Below are positions 8,657 through 18,106 of a stretch of DNA of 64,000 bases, piece after piece. Numbering within the stretch: the first letter of the stretch is position 1; each line of letters starts with the position of its first letter. This DNA comes from Paraburkholderia sp. FT54 (GTDB lineage: Bacteria; Pseudomonadota; Gammaproteobacteria; Burkholderiales; Burkholderiaceae): NCBI RefSeq assembly GCF_031585635.1, contig NZ_CP134195.1, forward strand, positions 3,038,001 through 3,102,000, read 5' to 3'. The notes below the pieces were generated by a model that saw nothing but the letters and a program-made list of their open reading frames with translations, made no database searches and was not told the origin of the DNA. Made by a program: the position numbers and the translations under genes.

Positions 8657-9843
8657 TTGTCGACCACCCCCTTGAATGCAGTCATTTGCTTGTCGATGTC
8701 CGGCGCCTTGGTCATCTCGGCGAGCGTTTTCGAATCGCGCTTCGAGATCTGTTGCGTGAGCACGGTGAAGAGGCGGCGCAGGCTGGTCTGATACGCATCC
8801 CAATCGTTCGGCGTGAAGCCTTCCGAACGGTCGAGCACGACGTAATTGAGGTTTTTGAAGTCGGCGCTGACGTATTTCGTCTGCAGCTGCGGCTGCTCGA
8901 CATCCAGCGTGATGAACGAGCCGAACACGTACTGTTCGGTCGCGTTGGTCTGTATTTGCGCACGGCGGAAAGCCCGCACTCGGATATCGATGACGAAGTC
9001 CGGCTCCGGCAAATTGAGCGTGTAGCTGTCGCCGTTGGCGAAGCGCGCGACCATGCTCTGACCGATCGCCTGACCCTTCGTGTAAGGCACAAGGCCCACG
9101 TTCTGCGCAGACGCCAGGCTGTATTCGAAGGCTTGCGCCACTTCGGTCTGATAGGCGTCGTTCTCCTTCAGGATATCCGGAATGACGGCTTCTGCCTCCG
9201 GCGCGATGGTCACGTTCCGCACGCCGATGTATGACGTATAGGTTTTGCCGACCGGCGCGTCCTTGAGGCGTCGCACCCATTCCGCGAAGATGTTGGCGCC
9301 GAACGACTTGTCGAGATACATGTTCCGGAAGACCCTCCTATGTTCGTCCGACGTGCGGCCCGGCGCGCCGACATCCTGATACTGCGCCATGGCGGGAATG
9401 TCGAGCAGCAGGGTTTTCGTCTGCATGTCGAAGACGAGCACGTCCCCGATCACGCGATACACGTAGACGTCCTTGTCGCCGCGCTTCACGTCCTCGACGC
9501 TTTCCTGCTGCAATGCGAACGCGAGTGCGTTGGCATTGCCGGAGTGGGTATCGCCCAGGCCGTACTTCAGTGTGATGTCGCTTCGATCGAGCGTGGCGAG
9601 CTGATCCTTGAGCGCAGCATCGAGCACGTTCATGCCATTCGTCGCTTTTTCTTCCTTGAGCGCTTCGGCGTATTGATAGCGCTGCGAGTTCTGCGAGAAA
9701 TTGCCCGCGAAGGAAAAGCCAGCGAAATAGAGGTCCTTCGCGCTCGCCGCGTTCATCGCAATGCAAGACGTAACGCAAAGAATCAGTTTGAGTAGCAGGT
9801 GTCGCATGTCAGTGAAGGAGTTATGCAGCCTGTTAATCGTCAT
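8647..9843 (-). CDS. exported protein of unknown function, about 390 residues
   Basis: The product of 398 residues (386 if the ATG at 9807 is used) has a signal peptide best explained from that inner start: HLLLKLILCVTSCIAMNAASA, cleaved before KDLYFAGF. The mature chain mixes strands and helices and ends with a tail rich in Lys and Asp. It contains YVYRVIGDVLVFDMQTKTLL and repeated aromatic-rich strands but no motif I recognise. It begins 6 bases after the upstream stop and overlaps the next gene, so co-translation is likely. Probably periplasmic or outer-membrane associated. Confidence 0.65.
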   Translation of the reverse strand: MTINRLHNSFTDMRHLLLKLILCVTSCIAMNAASAKDLYFAGFSFAGNFSQNSQRYQYAEALKEEKATNGMNVLDAALKDQLATLDRSDITLKYGLGDTHSGNANALAFALQQESVEDVKRGDKDVYVYRVIGDVLVFDMQTKTLLLDIPAMAQYQDVGAPGRTSDEHRRVFRNMYLDKSFGANIFAEWVRRLKDAPVGKTYTSYIGVRNVTIAPEAEAVIPDILKENDAYQTEVAQAFEYSLASAQNVGLVPYTKGQAIGQSMVARFANGDSYTLNLPEPDFVIDIRVRAFRRAQIQTNATEQYVFGSFITLDVEQPQLQTKYVSADFKNLNYVVLDRSEGFTPNDWDAYQTSLRRLFTVLTQQISKRDSKTLAEMTKAPDIDKQMTAFKGVVDKCM

Positions 9844-9849
9844 GCCTGA

Positions 9850-10314
9850 TCAGTCGATCACGCCGTTCTGTTTGAGAAAGGCTCTGACCGGCGGCATCAA
9901 CGCATCCGGATCGAACTGTCCCGTGGTCCAACTCAAACCGGTCCACGGAACCTTGAAATCGAAGACTTCGTTGCCGCGACACGACGCGGCAACGCTCTGC
10001 ATATCGCGGATATCGAGCGCCGCGCGTGCATCGGGCCGGGGCTTCACGCGATCGAGCTCGACGAACAGCGCGTTTCTCGCGGCCTGCGCCGCCACTTGCG
10101 GCAGCGCGCGGCCGGGGCCGTATCGTTCGAGCAGCCATTCGCGCGTCGTGCGGAATTCGATCCAGTCTTCGCCCGTTTCGCTCCACTTGCGGATCTTCCC
10201 GTCGCGGACTGGGCGAAAACCGTCGTCATCGCAGACATCACGTGCCCACGATGCCGACGCATGCGCCACCATCTGCACGAGCAAACACGCGAGCGCGAGC
10301 CGCTTAGAATTCAT
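9850..10314 (-). CDS. small exported protein of unknown function
   Basis: A 154-residue protein with signal peptide KRLALACLLVQMVAHASASWA followed by RDVCDDDGF. The mature part carries two cysteines (VCDDD and ASCRGNE) that could form a disulfide in the periplasm. The ATG at 10314 lies 11 bases inside the end of the upstream gene, a coupling arrangement seen repeatedly in this operon. No known family recognised. Confidence 0.6.
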   Translation of the reverse strand: MNSKRLALACLLVQMVAHASASWARDVCDDDGFRPVRDGKIRKWSETGEDWIEFRTTREWLLERYGPGRALPQVAAQAARNALFVELDRVKPRPDARAALDIRDMQSVAASCRGNEVFDFKVPWTGLSWTTGQFDPDALMPPVRAFLKQNGVID

Positions 10315-10957
10315 CGGCGTGCGGCACCGTCTGCTTGAAGCTCGACAACTGTCCCGGCGGCGTGCGGTATTCCTCCGCACGCGGCGCGACAGACTGACCA
10401 TTTGCGCCCGTATTCGGCGCATAGGCGGAACGCGTCAAGCCCGCCTGCGATTGCGCGGCCGCCGCCTGGCTCTTGCAACTCACGCCGACCTTGACCGTCA
10501 CCGTCTGCTGTTTCATATCGACTTCGCGCGACACCACTTGCACGCCCGACAGAATCGATTCCGCGCTCGTGCTGCTGACCGACGCGATCAGGCGCTTGGT
10601 CGACGATGCCGTTGCCTTGCCGCCATCCGAGGTGCTGCGCTGCGCGTCTTCGCGAATGGTCGAAAGGGATTGCTCGGCCTTCTGCTTGCTGCTGTAGAAT
10701 TTCGCCAGTTCGTTGCGCGCTTCGATCGATCCCTCCTGCGTCGCCGCCTGCAGATCCGTGCCGGTGCTGCCGTACAACGTGCCGACGCCGGTGCACAGAA
10801 TGCGCGCATCGCATGAATCCTTGGGCGGCGCGACGAAACAGCCGGGGAATCCGCCGAGCGGGATATCGCCGTCTCCGGATGCCGGGCCTTGCTGCGCGAA
10901 GACGTGCGACACAACTACGAAACCGAAGAGACAGGTGACTGCTTTTTTGATGTTCAT
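10304..10957 (-). CDS. exported protein of unknown function, second gene of operon
   Basis: A 217-residue protein with signal peptide IKKAVTCLFGFVVVSHVFA ending before QQGPASG. The mature N-terminus is glycine- and cysteine-bearing (PGCFVAPPKDSCDARILCTG), then a helical segment (ARNELAKFYSSKQKAEQSLS) and a strand pair (SGVQVVSREVDMKQQTVTVKVGVSCK). The pattern of an Ala/Lys helix followed by an exposed beta hairpin recalls LPP20/FlgT-N folds but is too weak to name. Start chosen at ATG 10957, 37 bases after the CsgG-like gene. Confidence 0.6.
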   Translation of the reverse strand: MNIKKAVTCLFGFVVVSHVFAQQGPASGDGDIPLGGFPGCFVAPPKDSCDARILCTGVGTLYGSTGTDLQAATQEGSIEARNELAKFYSSKQKAEQSLSTIREDAQRSTSDGGKATASSTKRLIASVSSTSAESILSGVQVVSREVDMKQQTVTVKVGVSCKSQAAAAQSQAGLTRSAYAPNTGANGQSVAPRAEEYRTPPGQLSSFKQTVPHADEF

Positions 10958-10994
10958 GATGTGATGTCTACGTTGTTGGAGGCGTTTAGATTGA

Positions 10995-12215
10995 TTAGTA
11001 ATCCGATTCGATTGAGTGACTCTCCGCGCGCGCATGTCCTGTGTCAGGATGCCCGCCCATGTCGGCCGACATCGAATTGAAGATGTCGCTCGCCGATGAC
11101 GCGACTCGCCACGCCTGATACTTCCGCGCCGCGACCTTGCCCGCGTCGAGCGGTTGCGGGTTATCGAGCGTCGCCTGCGAAACGCGCGCATCGCTATAGG
11201 TGATGGTCGCGGTGCCGACTTCGCTGCTCTTGTAGCCGAGGAATTCCTTCGTGTAAGGGTCCTTCAGCGTGCTTTCGATGAGACGCACGGAGCACTTGTC
11301 GCCCACCTTGAAATAGCTCGAACCTTCGGCAATGGTCAGCGTGCCGTTGTCATTGCCGACGACCAACGGCGGATAGATGGACTGAAGCAGATCGCGCGAC
11401 AGCGTGTGCGCCACGCCGAGCAGGCGCTTGTTGGTCGGGAACCGGTCGCCGGCCTTGACGTTGATCGACTTCTGTTCGGCGAACTTGATCTGCCGGCTCG
11501 AATAATCGATGACCTTGATCTGCGCGCGAATCTGCGTCGCGCCATCGCCCGATCCCGCGCTTGCCCCCGTCGTGACGATGGCGAGAAAATCCGGCGCGAC
11601 GCCCGAGGACAGCCGCGCGAAATCCTCGATCTGCGTGCCCGCGCGAATCTGAGACATCTGCGCTTCGATCGCTTCCTTCTGCTGCCGGTCGAGAATGGCG
11701 AACTTGCGGCTTTCGACGAGATCAGTCGTGATGCCATCGACGATTGCTGCGGTGTTGGCGTCGGCCTGACCGTGCGACGGAACGACCGCGATCTTGATGC
11801 GCTTCATCTGCTCCGACTGCCTGAGCACGACCACACCGACCTGCACCGTCGCCTGGTAGCCGCCATTGGAAGGCTGCGTTGACAATGCGCGCCACGACTT
11901 GACGACGCCGTTGGTGGTGCGGCGAATGTCGTCATCGATGGTCCGTGAACTTTGCGCCTCCACGCCCGTGGATGAGGTCGAAGACTTTCTGACGCGCTCC
12001 GTCGATTCGATCCGCTCGCCGTTCACCGAGGCGACACCATTGCGCACGGCATCAACCGTGGCGGACGCGGCGCTTGAACCGAAGCCCGTCGCGGTCACGG
12101 AAACAATGTCGAGCTGTCCCGCACGAAGCTCGGGTGCGGCCGCCAAAAGACAGGCGCCGAAGGCGGCAAGCAGGGCCGCATGGATCAATTCTCTTGCCGG
12201 CTTCGTAAAGTGCAT
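10995..12215 (-). CDS. CsgG-like exported protein, first gene of exported operon
   Basis: A 406-residue protein with signal peptide LIHAALLAAFGACLLAAAPELRA. Residues after cleavage (DIVSVTATGFGSSAASATVDAVRNG) look like an FlgT-N/LPP20 module. The central part, IKIAVVPSH, then GITTDLVESRKFAILDRQ, SGVAPDFLAIVTTG and ATQIRAQIKVIDYSSRQI, follows the CsgG/HfaB core order (beta strand, LxxsgrFxVlDR, AD-x-llxG, xxaxlRlvdxxTGei). CsgG secretes curli subunits as a lipoprotein pore; here no clear lipobox is seen. TTG at 12233 is an alternative start; ATG 12215 is preferred. The C-terminal third (VGDKCSVRLIES...) is extra. Confidence 0.7.
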   Translation of the reverse strand: MHFTKPARELIHAALLAAFGACLLAAAPELRAGQLDIVSVTATGFGSSAASATVDAVRNGVASVNGERIESTERVRKSSTSSTGVEAQSSRTIDDDIRRTTNGVVKSWRALSTQPSNGGYQATVQVGVVVLRQSEQMKRIKIAVVPSHGQADANTAAIVDGITTDLVESRKFAILDRQQKEAIEAQMSQIRAGTQIEDFARLSSGVAPDFLAIVTTGASAGSGDGATQIRAQIKVIDYSSRQIKFAEQKSINVKAGDRFPTNKRLLGVAHTLSRDLLQSIYPPLVVGNDNGTLTIAEGSSYFKVGDKCSVRLIESTLKDPYTKEFLGYKSSEVGTATITYSDARVSQATLDNPQPLDAGKVAARKYQAWRVASSASDIFNSMSADMGGHPDTGHARAESHSIESDY

Positions 12216-13265
12216 GGGTGAATTAACTTTCAATTTCGTTATACTTTTTATATCAATCAGGACGTGGTCCCACTTAAAACTGGATATCGGCGCGGCGTGG
12301 GAAGACTTTAGGGGACCAACGAAAAATCTATGTCACGCGATCCCATTGCCCGCAAAGCGTTGGCATCCAGCCTTGTCTTCGTTTTCTGCATTTGGCACGA
12401 TAGAGGTTGGATCACGCTCGCCGACACCGATGATCCGCGACGCAAACAGATCGAGCTATCGCAGGCCGCGCCTCGCGCATTTTTACAAACTATCGGAGTG
12501 TTTTCTTAAGGCAGCCGAAAGGGGCCGATAGGCACGACATCACCGCGAAGCCCTGATTCAAGCCAGGCTGGGCATCCCGGCGAACTTAAGAAAAGTTTCC
12601 AGCGAGCAGCAGGCTCACTATCTCAAGCTCCATCTGGACAGGTTCGCATCGCATAAAGTCCGTTGACTGGGCGGAGCCGACTTTCGAATGTCCAACCGCG
12701 AGTGTGGGTTAACGACCGCAGGTGGCCGGACCCGGTCCGACGCAAGCCTCGGTCGTTCGCAGATCACAATGAAATATGCGACGGGCGTAAGCCGACCCAC
12801 TTCAGCCTTTCAAAGTTGGACTGCGAACGTCCGAAGCTCGGCCGATCTGTGACACTCGAAAGGCCATTCAGCGCCGTTGATTTCCATATGGAGCTATACA
12901 CTCGCCGTTGAGCCGGCGTGCGTCCGCCGAACGGCGCATCGCCGGGTAGCGCGCTGAGTAATGTGCAGAAGAAAATCTGTGGGCAGAAGGGACCCGAGCA
13001 ACTGGTGCCCTGCTGAGCGCCAGCAAACGAGTCGGAATGATCGGGCATGCACGACGACGACCCATATGCGCCGCCGCACGCATATGAGACCAAAGGCCAA
13101 TTATTTCGGACGAACGTGACCGGCCTTTTCGGGATCGTGACCGGCGATTTCGGCAACGTGACCGGGCATTTCGGTAACGTGACCGACCGAACCGGAAGGC
13201 AGGATTGGCGTTGCGCATGACATCAACCACGCGGGCTATGCTCGCCGGCTTTTGCCGGAGAGAGC
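12216..13265. other. gene-poor kilobase with decayed fragments
   Basis: An AT-rich stretch (12230-12260) is the likely promoter region for the exported operon. At 12532-12666 a plus-strand frame without a start (ending LKLHLDRFASHKVR, stop 12664-12666) looks like the tail of a lost gene. The rest, to 13121, is mosaic DNA in which I see no gene. 13122 onward is the left end of an IS21 element. Confidence 0.45.
13122..13184 (+). repeat. IS21 left-end 21-bp tandem repeats
   Basis: Three direct repeats of exactly 21 bases abut: 13122-13142, 13143-13163 and 13164-13184, with consensus GGCNATTTCGGNAACGTGACC. A weaker fourth unit precedes them. Multiple terminal repeats that bind the transposase are a hallmark of IS21 ends, and the istA start follows about 80 bases later. 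Related units recur at 24650-24691 with the same downstream 45 bases. Confidence 0.75.
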
Positions 13266-13757
13266 ATGCCCGCGCACCGGATGAACATGCGCATGATCAA
13301 GGACGTTTTACGACTCAAATTCGACGGTGGCTTCTCGCACGACCGGATTGCCGCGTCGCTGGGCATTTCCAAGGGCGTGGTCACGAAGTACGTTGGACTG
13401 TCAGGTGCCGCCGGGCTGGACTGGGCGAGCGCCTGCGAGATGGACGAAGCCGAACTCGAGCGGCGGCTTCTAGGCAAGCCCACGGGGCCGGCCGCCTACG
13501 CCCAGCCCGACTACGGACGCATCCATCAGGAGTTGCGCCGCAAGGGCGTGACACTGACGTTGCTGTGGGAGGAGTACCAGGCTGAATTTGCCGACCGGCA
13601 GACCTACCGCTATACGCAGTTCTGCGAGCACTACAAGGCGTTCACGAAACGACTGAAGCGCTCGATGCGTCAGATCCACCGCGCTGGCGAGAAGCTGTTT
13701 GTCGACTTTGCCGGCCCCACGTTGCCGCTGACCACCGGACGCCGCGCGCATATCTTT
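13266..13757 (+). pseudogene. IS21 family transposase (IstA), truncated
   Basis: From ATG 13266 the frame gives the N-terminal helix-turn-helix of IstA (MIKDVLRLKFDGGFSHDRIA, then SLGISKGVVTKYV) and reaches the first catalytic Asp of the DDE domain (GEKLFVDFAGPTLPLTTG). Homology stops at about 13757 (RRAHIF), where the DNA continues as the reverse strand of a serine recombinase gene. The remaining DDE residues and istB are missing, so the enzyme is dead. A frame continues to 14048 only by chance. Confidence 0.85.
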
Positions 13758-14795
13758 GTGGACCTCGGGCCGTGTCTTGCGCACCCTGGACATCGGCTGT
13801 GGCCGTTCCACGGACAGGCTCTGCGTACGTCCGCCGCGCCAGCGTACATGGACCTCGACCTGCTGACCGACGATGAGCGTCACGTCTTCGATGAGCAGTC
13901 CAAGCATGCGCTTGCGCTCAACAGCACCTGTACGTGCGTCGTTCCACACGCGAGGGAAGTCGGAGGCCAGCGCCATGATGCGTCGGCGTGCGGGCTCGTC
14001 AAGGAGTGTGCGATCGGCCTCGCGCTGTCGCTCGTGCTCACGCTGTAGCGTATCGAGCTGGCGCAGTCGCGCATTCCAGTCAGCCTCCAGTGCATCAGCC
14101 ACCAACCGGTTTTCGGGATCGACCTTCAGGTAGCGCCGGCGTGCCAGTTCGGCTTCGTAACGGGCCCGCTGCAATTGTGCTTCGCGCAGCGCCGCGGCCT
14201 GTTCCACGCGCTGGGCAATCTCTTGTTGCACGGCTAGCGCCACCTCGATCGCCGCCGGCGCCACCGTCTGCAGCAGCAACGCACTGATCGCCTCATCCAC
14301 CGCGGTCCCGCGCACCCACTGGCAGTGCTTGCCGGCCTGTCGCACCACAGCCTCGTTGCACATATAGTAGGGACGTAGTTGCCCGTCCTTCGGCTCATAG
14401 CGCACCCGCATGCGTGCGCCGCAGCGGCCGCAAAGCAGCCGCCCTTGTAGCAGCGCACTGCCGTTGCGCGGCATGCGACCGCGCAGACCCGGCGAGAAGC
14501 CGTTCGCATTGTTGGCGAGCATCGCCTGGTTGCGTTCGTACTCCGCCCAGGAGATGTAGCCTTCGTGCGCATCCGGGATCAGCACCTGCCAGTCAGACTG
14601 CTGCACCCGCAACTGCACGGGCTTGAATTTGGCGTTGCAGGTAGTGCGGGTGCGCCCGTAGGCGAATGCGCCGGCGTAACGGGGATTGTGCAGAATCTGC
14701 AGCGCACGCGAGTGATCGATCGTGCTCCACAGCACATCGCCCTTCCCGACGCCACGACGGATGCGACGGGGGAAGAGGATCTTCTGTAAGACTGT
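13758..14795 (-). pseudogene. large serine recombinase, C-terminal part only
   Basis: The minus frame reads LQILHNPRYAGAFAYGRTRT (recombinase domain), then CGRCGARMRVRYEP and a second CxxxxxxxxxxC half that complete the zinc-ribbon, then a long coiled-coil (AVQQEIAQRVEQAAALREAQLQRARYEAELARR), ending RKTRPEV where the IS21 fragment begins. The catalytic serine domain that should precede residue ~10 is absent; homology starts around LFPRRIRRG near 14790. So both ends are lost, one to the IS21 junction at about 13757. It once moved a phage or integrative element. Confidence 0.85.
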
Positions 14796-15257
14796 ATTTT
14801 CGCCCCGCAAAATAAGGCATAGCAGAGGTTTCGCATGCCTTTCTAGCGTTGCGTTTCAGCAACGCACGCACGCTCGGATGTCCGTTGATTTTGCTAACGC
14901 GTTTGGCGCGTCCGCGAGTTCGGCTCATGCGGTTGTAGAGGAGCATGATAGGTGCATTCGCTTTAAGCGGCAGCAAGTGCGAATAGCGATGGTCATTTTT
15001 TTTGATCTTCGGAAGGGGCCCATCTCAGTGCGCAGATCAAAAGCGCCATACAGTACGGCACTTTGTGTGTCACATCGGGGGCCTTCAACATCCTCTTGTG
15101 TGGACATTGCTCAGCGCGGCGGCGTCCTGCGCTTAGTCAGTCGTGTCGGGCAGTGAGTTTGCGTTGCGGTAGAAAAGCCGCGCTAGCAGAATTAATGGGC
15201 ACGATTAGCGCTCCAACGGACATCATTAGCGGAGTTTGCGAACTTCAACAACAAGGA
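14796..15257. other. mosaic DNA between recombinase and IS6 fragments
   Basis: No gene can be supported. A minus-strand run near 14813-14950 (RMSRTRGRAKRVSKINGH) is basic and may be a remnant of a small protein, but it has no recognisable family. The rest appears to be junction DNA between two decayed mobile elements. Confidence 0.4.
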
Positions 15258-15605
15258 ATGCAACACGGTCGATTTCCTGCTGCGCGCCCATCGTGACAAG
15301 GCCGCTCGCTGCACGCCGCTTCTTCGAAAAGGCCATTGACAAGAACGGACGAGCCCGAGAGCTCAACGCCGAGCGGTCAATGCCGATCAAGGACCGGTAG
15401 AACAAGTACCTGAGTAACATCGTCGAGCAGGATCACCGCGCCATCAAACGAATCGTCAAGCCGATGATGTGGCTTCAAAGATTTCCGGCGTGCGCCCATC
15501 AACCTCGCCGGCATCGAATTCATGCACATGATCCGCAAGGGGCAGATGAACGACGACGACGTCGACCGAACGGTTGCCGCGCAGTTCTATTCGCTTACTA
15601 TGTAA
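15258..15605 (+). pseudogene. IS6 family transposase, C-terminal remnant
   Basis: Across two or three frames the DNA encodes NTVDFLLRAHRDKAA, RRFFEKAIDKNG, KYLSNIVEQDHRAIKRIVKP, INLAGIEFMHMIRKGQMNDD and QFYSLTM before the TAA at 15603-15605. These are the second half of the DDE domain and the C-terminus of IS6 (IS26/IS6100-like) transposases, including the last catalytic Glu in VEQDHRAIKR. Frameshifts and an in-frame stop (ccggtag near 15400) show it is inactive. Confidence 0.85.
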
Positions 15606-15611
15606 GCAGCC

Positions 15612-16829
15612 CTAATCATATTGGGACTTGCTCGTCCTGCCGCCTTGTCGAGACACAACCTCGTAGACCACCGTTTCGAAATCGAGATATCCGCCGATGG
15701 CGGTCGCGTCGACAAAGGGAAAGATCTGGGTCGCCCAGAAGCCGCCGACCTGCGTCGTGGGGTCGATCCAGAAATAGCAATTGGCGAGCCCCGCCCATGC
15801 GAGTGTGCCCGCAGGGCGCCCGGTCGGCGCGGGCTCGTCGTTGAGCATGAAGCTGAGAGCCCAGGATTTTGACAGGCCGGGAAAGAATTCAGCGTTGTTG
15901 GAAAGCGACGGGATCACTCCGGGCAAGGCTTTGATCTTCTTATCGCCGAGACCGTTCTGCACGGCCATGGCGACGGTTTCCGGCTTCAGCACGCGGCCGT
16001 GATCGCCCATCCCGTGATTCAACCACATGCGGATGAACCTGATGTAGTCTTCGACGGTCCCGTAGAGCCCGGAGCCGCCCATATCCACCTCGGGGTTCGC
16101 CGTAGGCCCGAAATTCATCAGCGGCTCCAGCGATGCGTCGGCGCCGCGCTGGTGCACACGTGCCAGCCGCTCGCGCATTGATGGCGTGAGAGTAAATGCC
16201 GTACTCGTCATGCCGAGCGGCGCGAAGATCCGCTCCTGCATCACCTCGCCGAGACGCTTTCCGGCAATCGCCTCGACGACCTGCCCCGCCCAGTCGACCC
16301 CACTGCCGTATTCCCAGCGCTCGCCGGGGTCGAACAGGAGCGGCATCATCAGGGACGCCTTCCTGGCCGTGCCCGTTGACGGCAGGCCGAGGCTCTGTCG
16401 CAACCGCAGATAGGTCTCGTTGAAAACGTCGTTGGCAAACCCGGCGGTGTGAAGAAGGAGCATGCGGGTTGTGATGTCTCGCTTCGGCGCGCGCAGAACC
16501 GGCTTGCCGTCGGCGTCAAACCCCTCGAGCACCTCAAGCTGGCCGAGCTCCGGCACGTAGGCTTTCGCCGGTGCGTCGAGATCGAGCTGGCCCGCCTCCG
16601 CGAGCTGAAGCACTGCGGTGGCGGCGATCGCCTTGGTGGCCGAATACATCGCGAAGACCGTGTCGGTCGTCATCGGCACGCCGCTGCCGAGGATCCGCTC
16701 TCCAGCGGCACCGGAATACAGCGTGCCGGCGCGGTCGGTCACCATTGCCACCACGCCCGGCAGACGCGGCTGGTCCGCAACGACGCGGGACAGTACGGCG
16801 TCGCAGGCTTGTTTGAGGCTCTCAGTCAC
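15612..16829 (-). CDS. serine hydrolase of the class C beta-lactamase/esterase family
   Basis: A 405-residue protein of the beta-lactamase-related (EstB/DD-peptidase) family. The nucleophile motif SxxK is in MYSATKAIAATAVLQLAEAG (about residue 63), and the Tyr-containing second motif is in WEYGSGVDWAGQVVEAIAGK. No signal peptide is seen, so a cytoplasmic esterase or amide hydrolase is more likely than a true beta-lactamase. The start is a GTG at 16829 preceded by GGAGAT. It lies downstream of the cupin gene on the same strand, separated by 214 bases. Confidence 0.85.
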   Translation of the reverse strand: MTESLKQACDAVLSRVVADQPRLPGVVAMVTDRAGTLYSGAAGERILGSGVPMTTDTVFAMYSATKAIAATAVLQLAEAGQLDLDAPAKAYVPELGQLEVLEGFDADGKPVLRAPKRDITTRMLLLHTAGFANDVFNETYLRLRQSLGLPSTGTARKASLMMPLLFDPGERWEYGSGVDWAGQVVEAIAGKRLGEVMQERIFAPLGMTSTAFTLTPSMRERLARVHQRGADASLEPLMNFGPTANPEVDMGGSGLYGTVEDYIRFIRMWLNHGMGDHGRVLKPETVAMAVQNGLGDKKIKALPGVIPSLSNNAEFFPGLSKSWALSFMLNDEPAPTGRPAGTLAWAGLANCYFWIDPTTQVGGFWATQIFPFVDATAIGGYLDFETVVYEVVSRQGGRTSKSQYD

Positions 16830-17043
16830 TAATGCATCTCCAATTCACACATTGTCGCGGCGCTTCAGCCGCTTATTCAAAGGCTTGATGCAGCCAGCGA
16901 TGACGCCGCCGAGGCTGCACCGGAACGCACGCTGCGCCGAGGTATGCTGCCATGAACGAGGCCATTGCCGGCCTCCGTCGGGCTTGCCAGCGCCGTGGCG
17001 ACGGCGCGGCTCTCGAGAACCTCAAGGCGGAAGGGCGCTGCTT

Positions 17044-17568
17044 TCAGACGCGCCCGCCGGCGCAGATTGTCGCGACTTCTTCATCGTTCAACGGTGGGCC
17101 AATGATATCCATCCCAGCCTCGGATGAGACCGTGACGAGCTCAGCCTGATCCGCGAAAGTGAGGTTCCGCTCAACGATGCGCTCGAAGAACGGCTCGAAC
17201 TCTCCGGGCGTCACGATCACCTGGAACCGGACCCGCTCGTCGCCGTATGAGCGCCAGGCGTGCGGCACGCCCTTGGGCAGCATGACCACATCGCCTGGCC
17301 CGGCTGTGCGGCATTCGCGCGGCGTCCACACCGCGATAGTGCCTCGCTCCATCAGGATGATCTCATCGTCCTCACGATGCAGATGGCGCACGGGTCCGAA
17401 GCCTGCGGGACATTCATAAACGAGCATCGATAAGCGCCCATCGGTCTGGGTGCCGCGGAGGCGCACGCGTGCGTGTTCGCCCCACGAAGTGGTGGCGAAA
17501 CCGGAGACAGTGGGCGGGTCGACGAGAAGTGGAGCGAAATCCGAGAACTCATTCATGGGAATTGACAT
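17044..17568 (-). CDS. cupin-domain protein
   Basis: A 174-residue single-domain cupin. The metal-binding first motif is RHLHREDDEIILMERGTIAV and the second is PGDVVMLPKGVPHAWRS, giving the usual His, His, Glu and His ligands. Cupins of this length serve as small dioxygenases, isomerases or sensing proteins; the substrate cannot be read. The region 250-340 bases upstream carries three TTTCGC/GCGAAA operator-like sites also found before the CoA-transferase operon, hinting at control by the IclR protein at 19000-19833. Confidence 0.85.
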   Translation of the reverse strand: MSIPMNEFSDFAPLLVDPPTVSGFATTSWGEHARVRLRGTQTDGRLSMLVYECPAGFGPVRHLHREDDEIILMERGTIAVWTPRECRTAGPGDVVMLPKGVPHAWRSYGDERVRFQVIVTPGEFEPFFERIVERNLTFADQAELVTVSSEAGMDIIGPPLNDEEVATICAGGRV

Positions 17569-17994
17569 CCGAGAAGAAGGAAGTGGAAATATTCGGTGAG
17601 GAGAGATGTCCGATCAGCGAGGAGCAAAGATCCTCATCACGGACGATGACGCGAGCGGGAAAGGCCCATGCAATGGCCGTCGTAGGGCGCTCAGCAGACT
17701 TCAATCTTCCTCTCCATGCTAATCGATTTTCATCGAGTATTCGGCGCGCGAATATCCGGCCGGCAACTCCGGGCTAAGGGCGTTGCAGACGGCTCATTTA
17801 TTCGCTACGTGCATTTTTATGCGCTAGTCGAAATATATAGACAGCTCCCGGCCGCGCCAATCAGTATTTCCCCTGGCGCATAGTTTTTCGTCTAGCGAAA
17901 TAATCGCAAGCTTCAGCTGCGGATAGTCACCGGGAGCTTAAAGAGCGGTTGGACGGCTTTTTTGTAGGTGCCGCCCAAAGCCAGGCCCATACCT
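17569..17994. other. long leader upstream of the cupin gene
   Basis: No gene is supported. The right half holds an operator-like cluster (see 17819-17904). From 17905 to 17994 the DNA is of unknown origin and stops at the leuC fragment. The left half is plain leader. Confidence 0.5.
17819..17904. promoter_or_regulatory. operator-like cluster, paralogous to that at 24112-24202
   Basis: Three related sites: GCGCTAGTCGAAAT (17821-17834), TTTCCCCTGGCGCA (17867-17880) and TTTTTCGTCTAGCGAAATAA (17884-17903). The same three in the same order and spacing stand before the citryl-CoA-lyase-like operon. The palindromic form TTTCGN4-5CGAAA suits an IclR-family dimer. Binding is inferred. Confidence 0.55.
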
Positions 17995-18106
17995 GGCTCG
18001 TGTACCAATGCCCGAATCGAGGATCTGCGCAACGCCGCCCGCGTGGTGCGCGGTCGCAAGGTCGCCCGGCGCATCCTCCAGGCGCTGGTCGTGCCCGGCT
18101 CCGGCT
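17995..18106 (+). pseudogene. leuC-type dehydratase large-subunit fragment
   Basis: The plus frame reads [20 protein letters not shown] then [18 protein letters not shown], which closely matches residues around the first iron-sulfur cysteine of LeuC ([20 protein letters not shown] in the intact copy at 27742-29148). Only about 37 codons remain. The fragment has no start and is cut at about 18106, where IS6 transposase sequence begins. The two copies differ at several codons, so this is a divergent paralogue and not a recent duplicate. Confidence 0.85.

Noticed and set aside
15612..16829. True secreted class C beta-lactamase
   Set aside because: No signal peptide, and the family includes many cytoplasmic esterases; only the fold-level call is supported.
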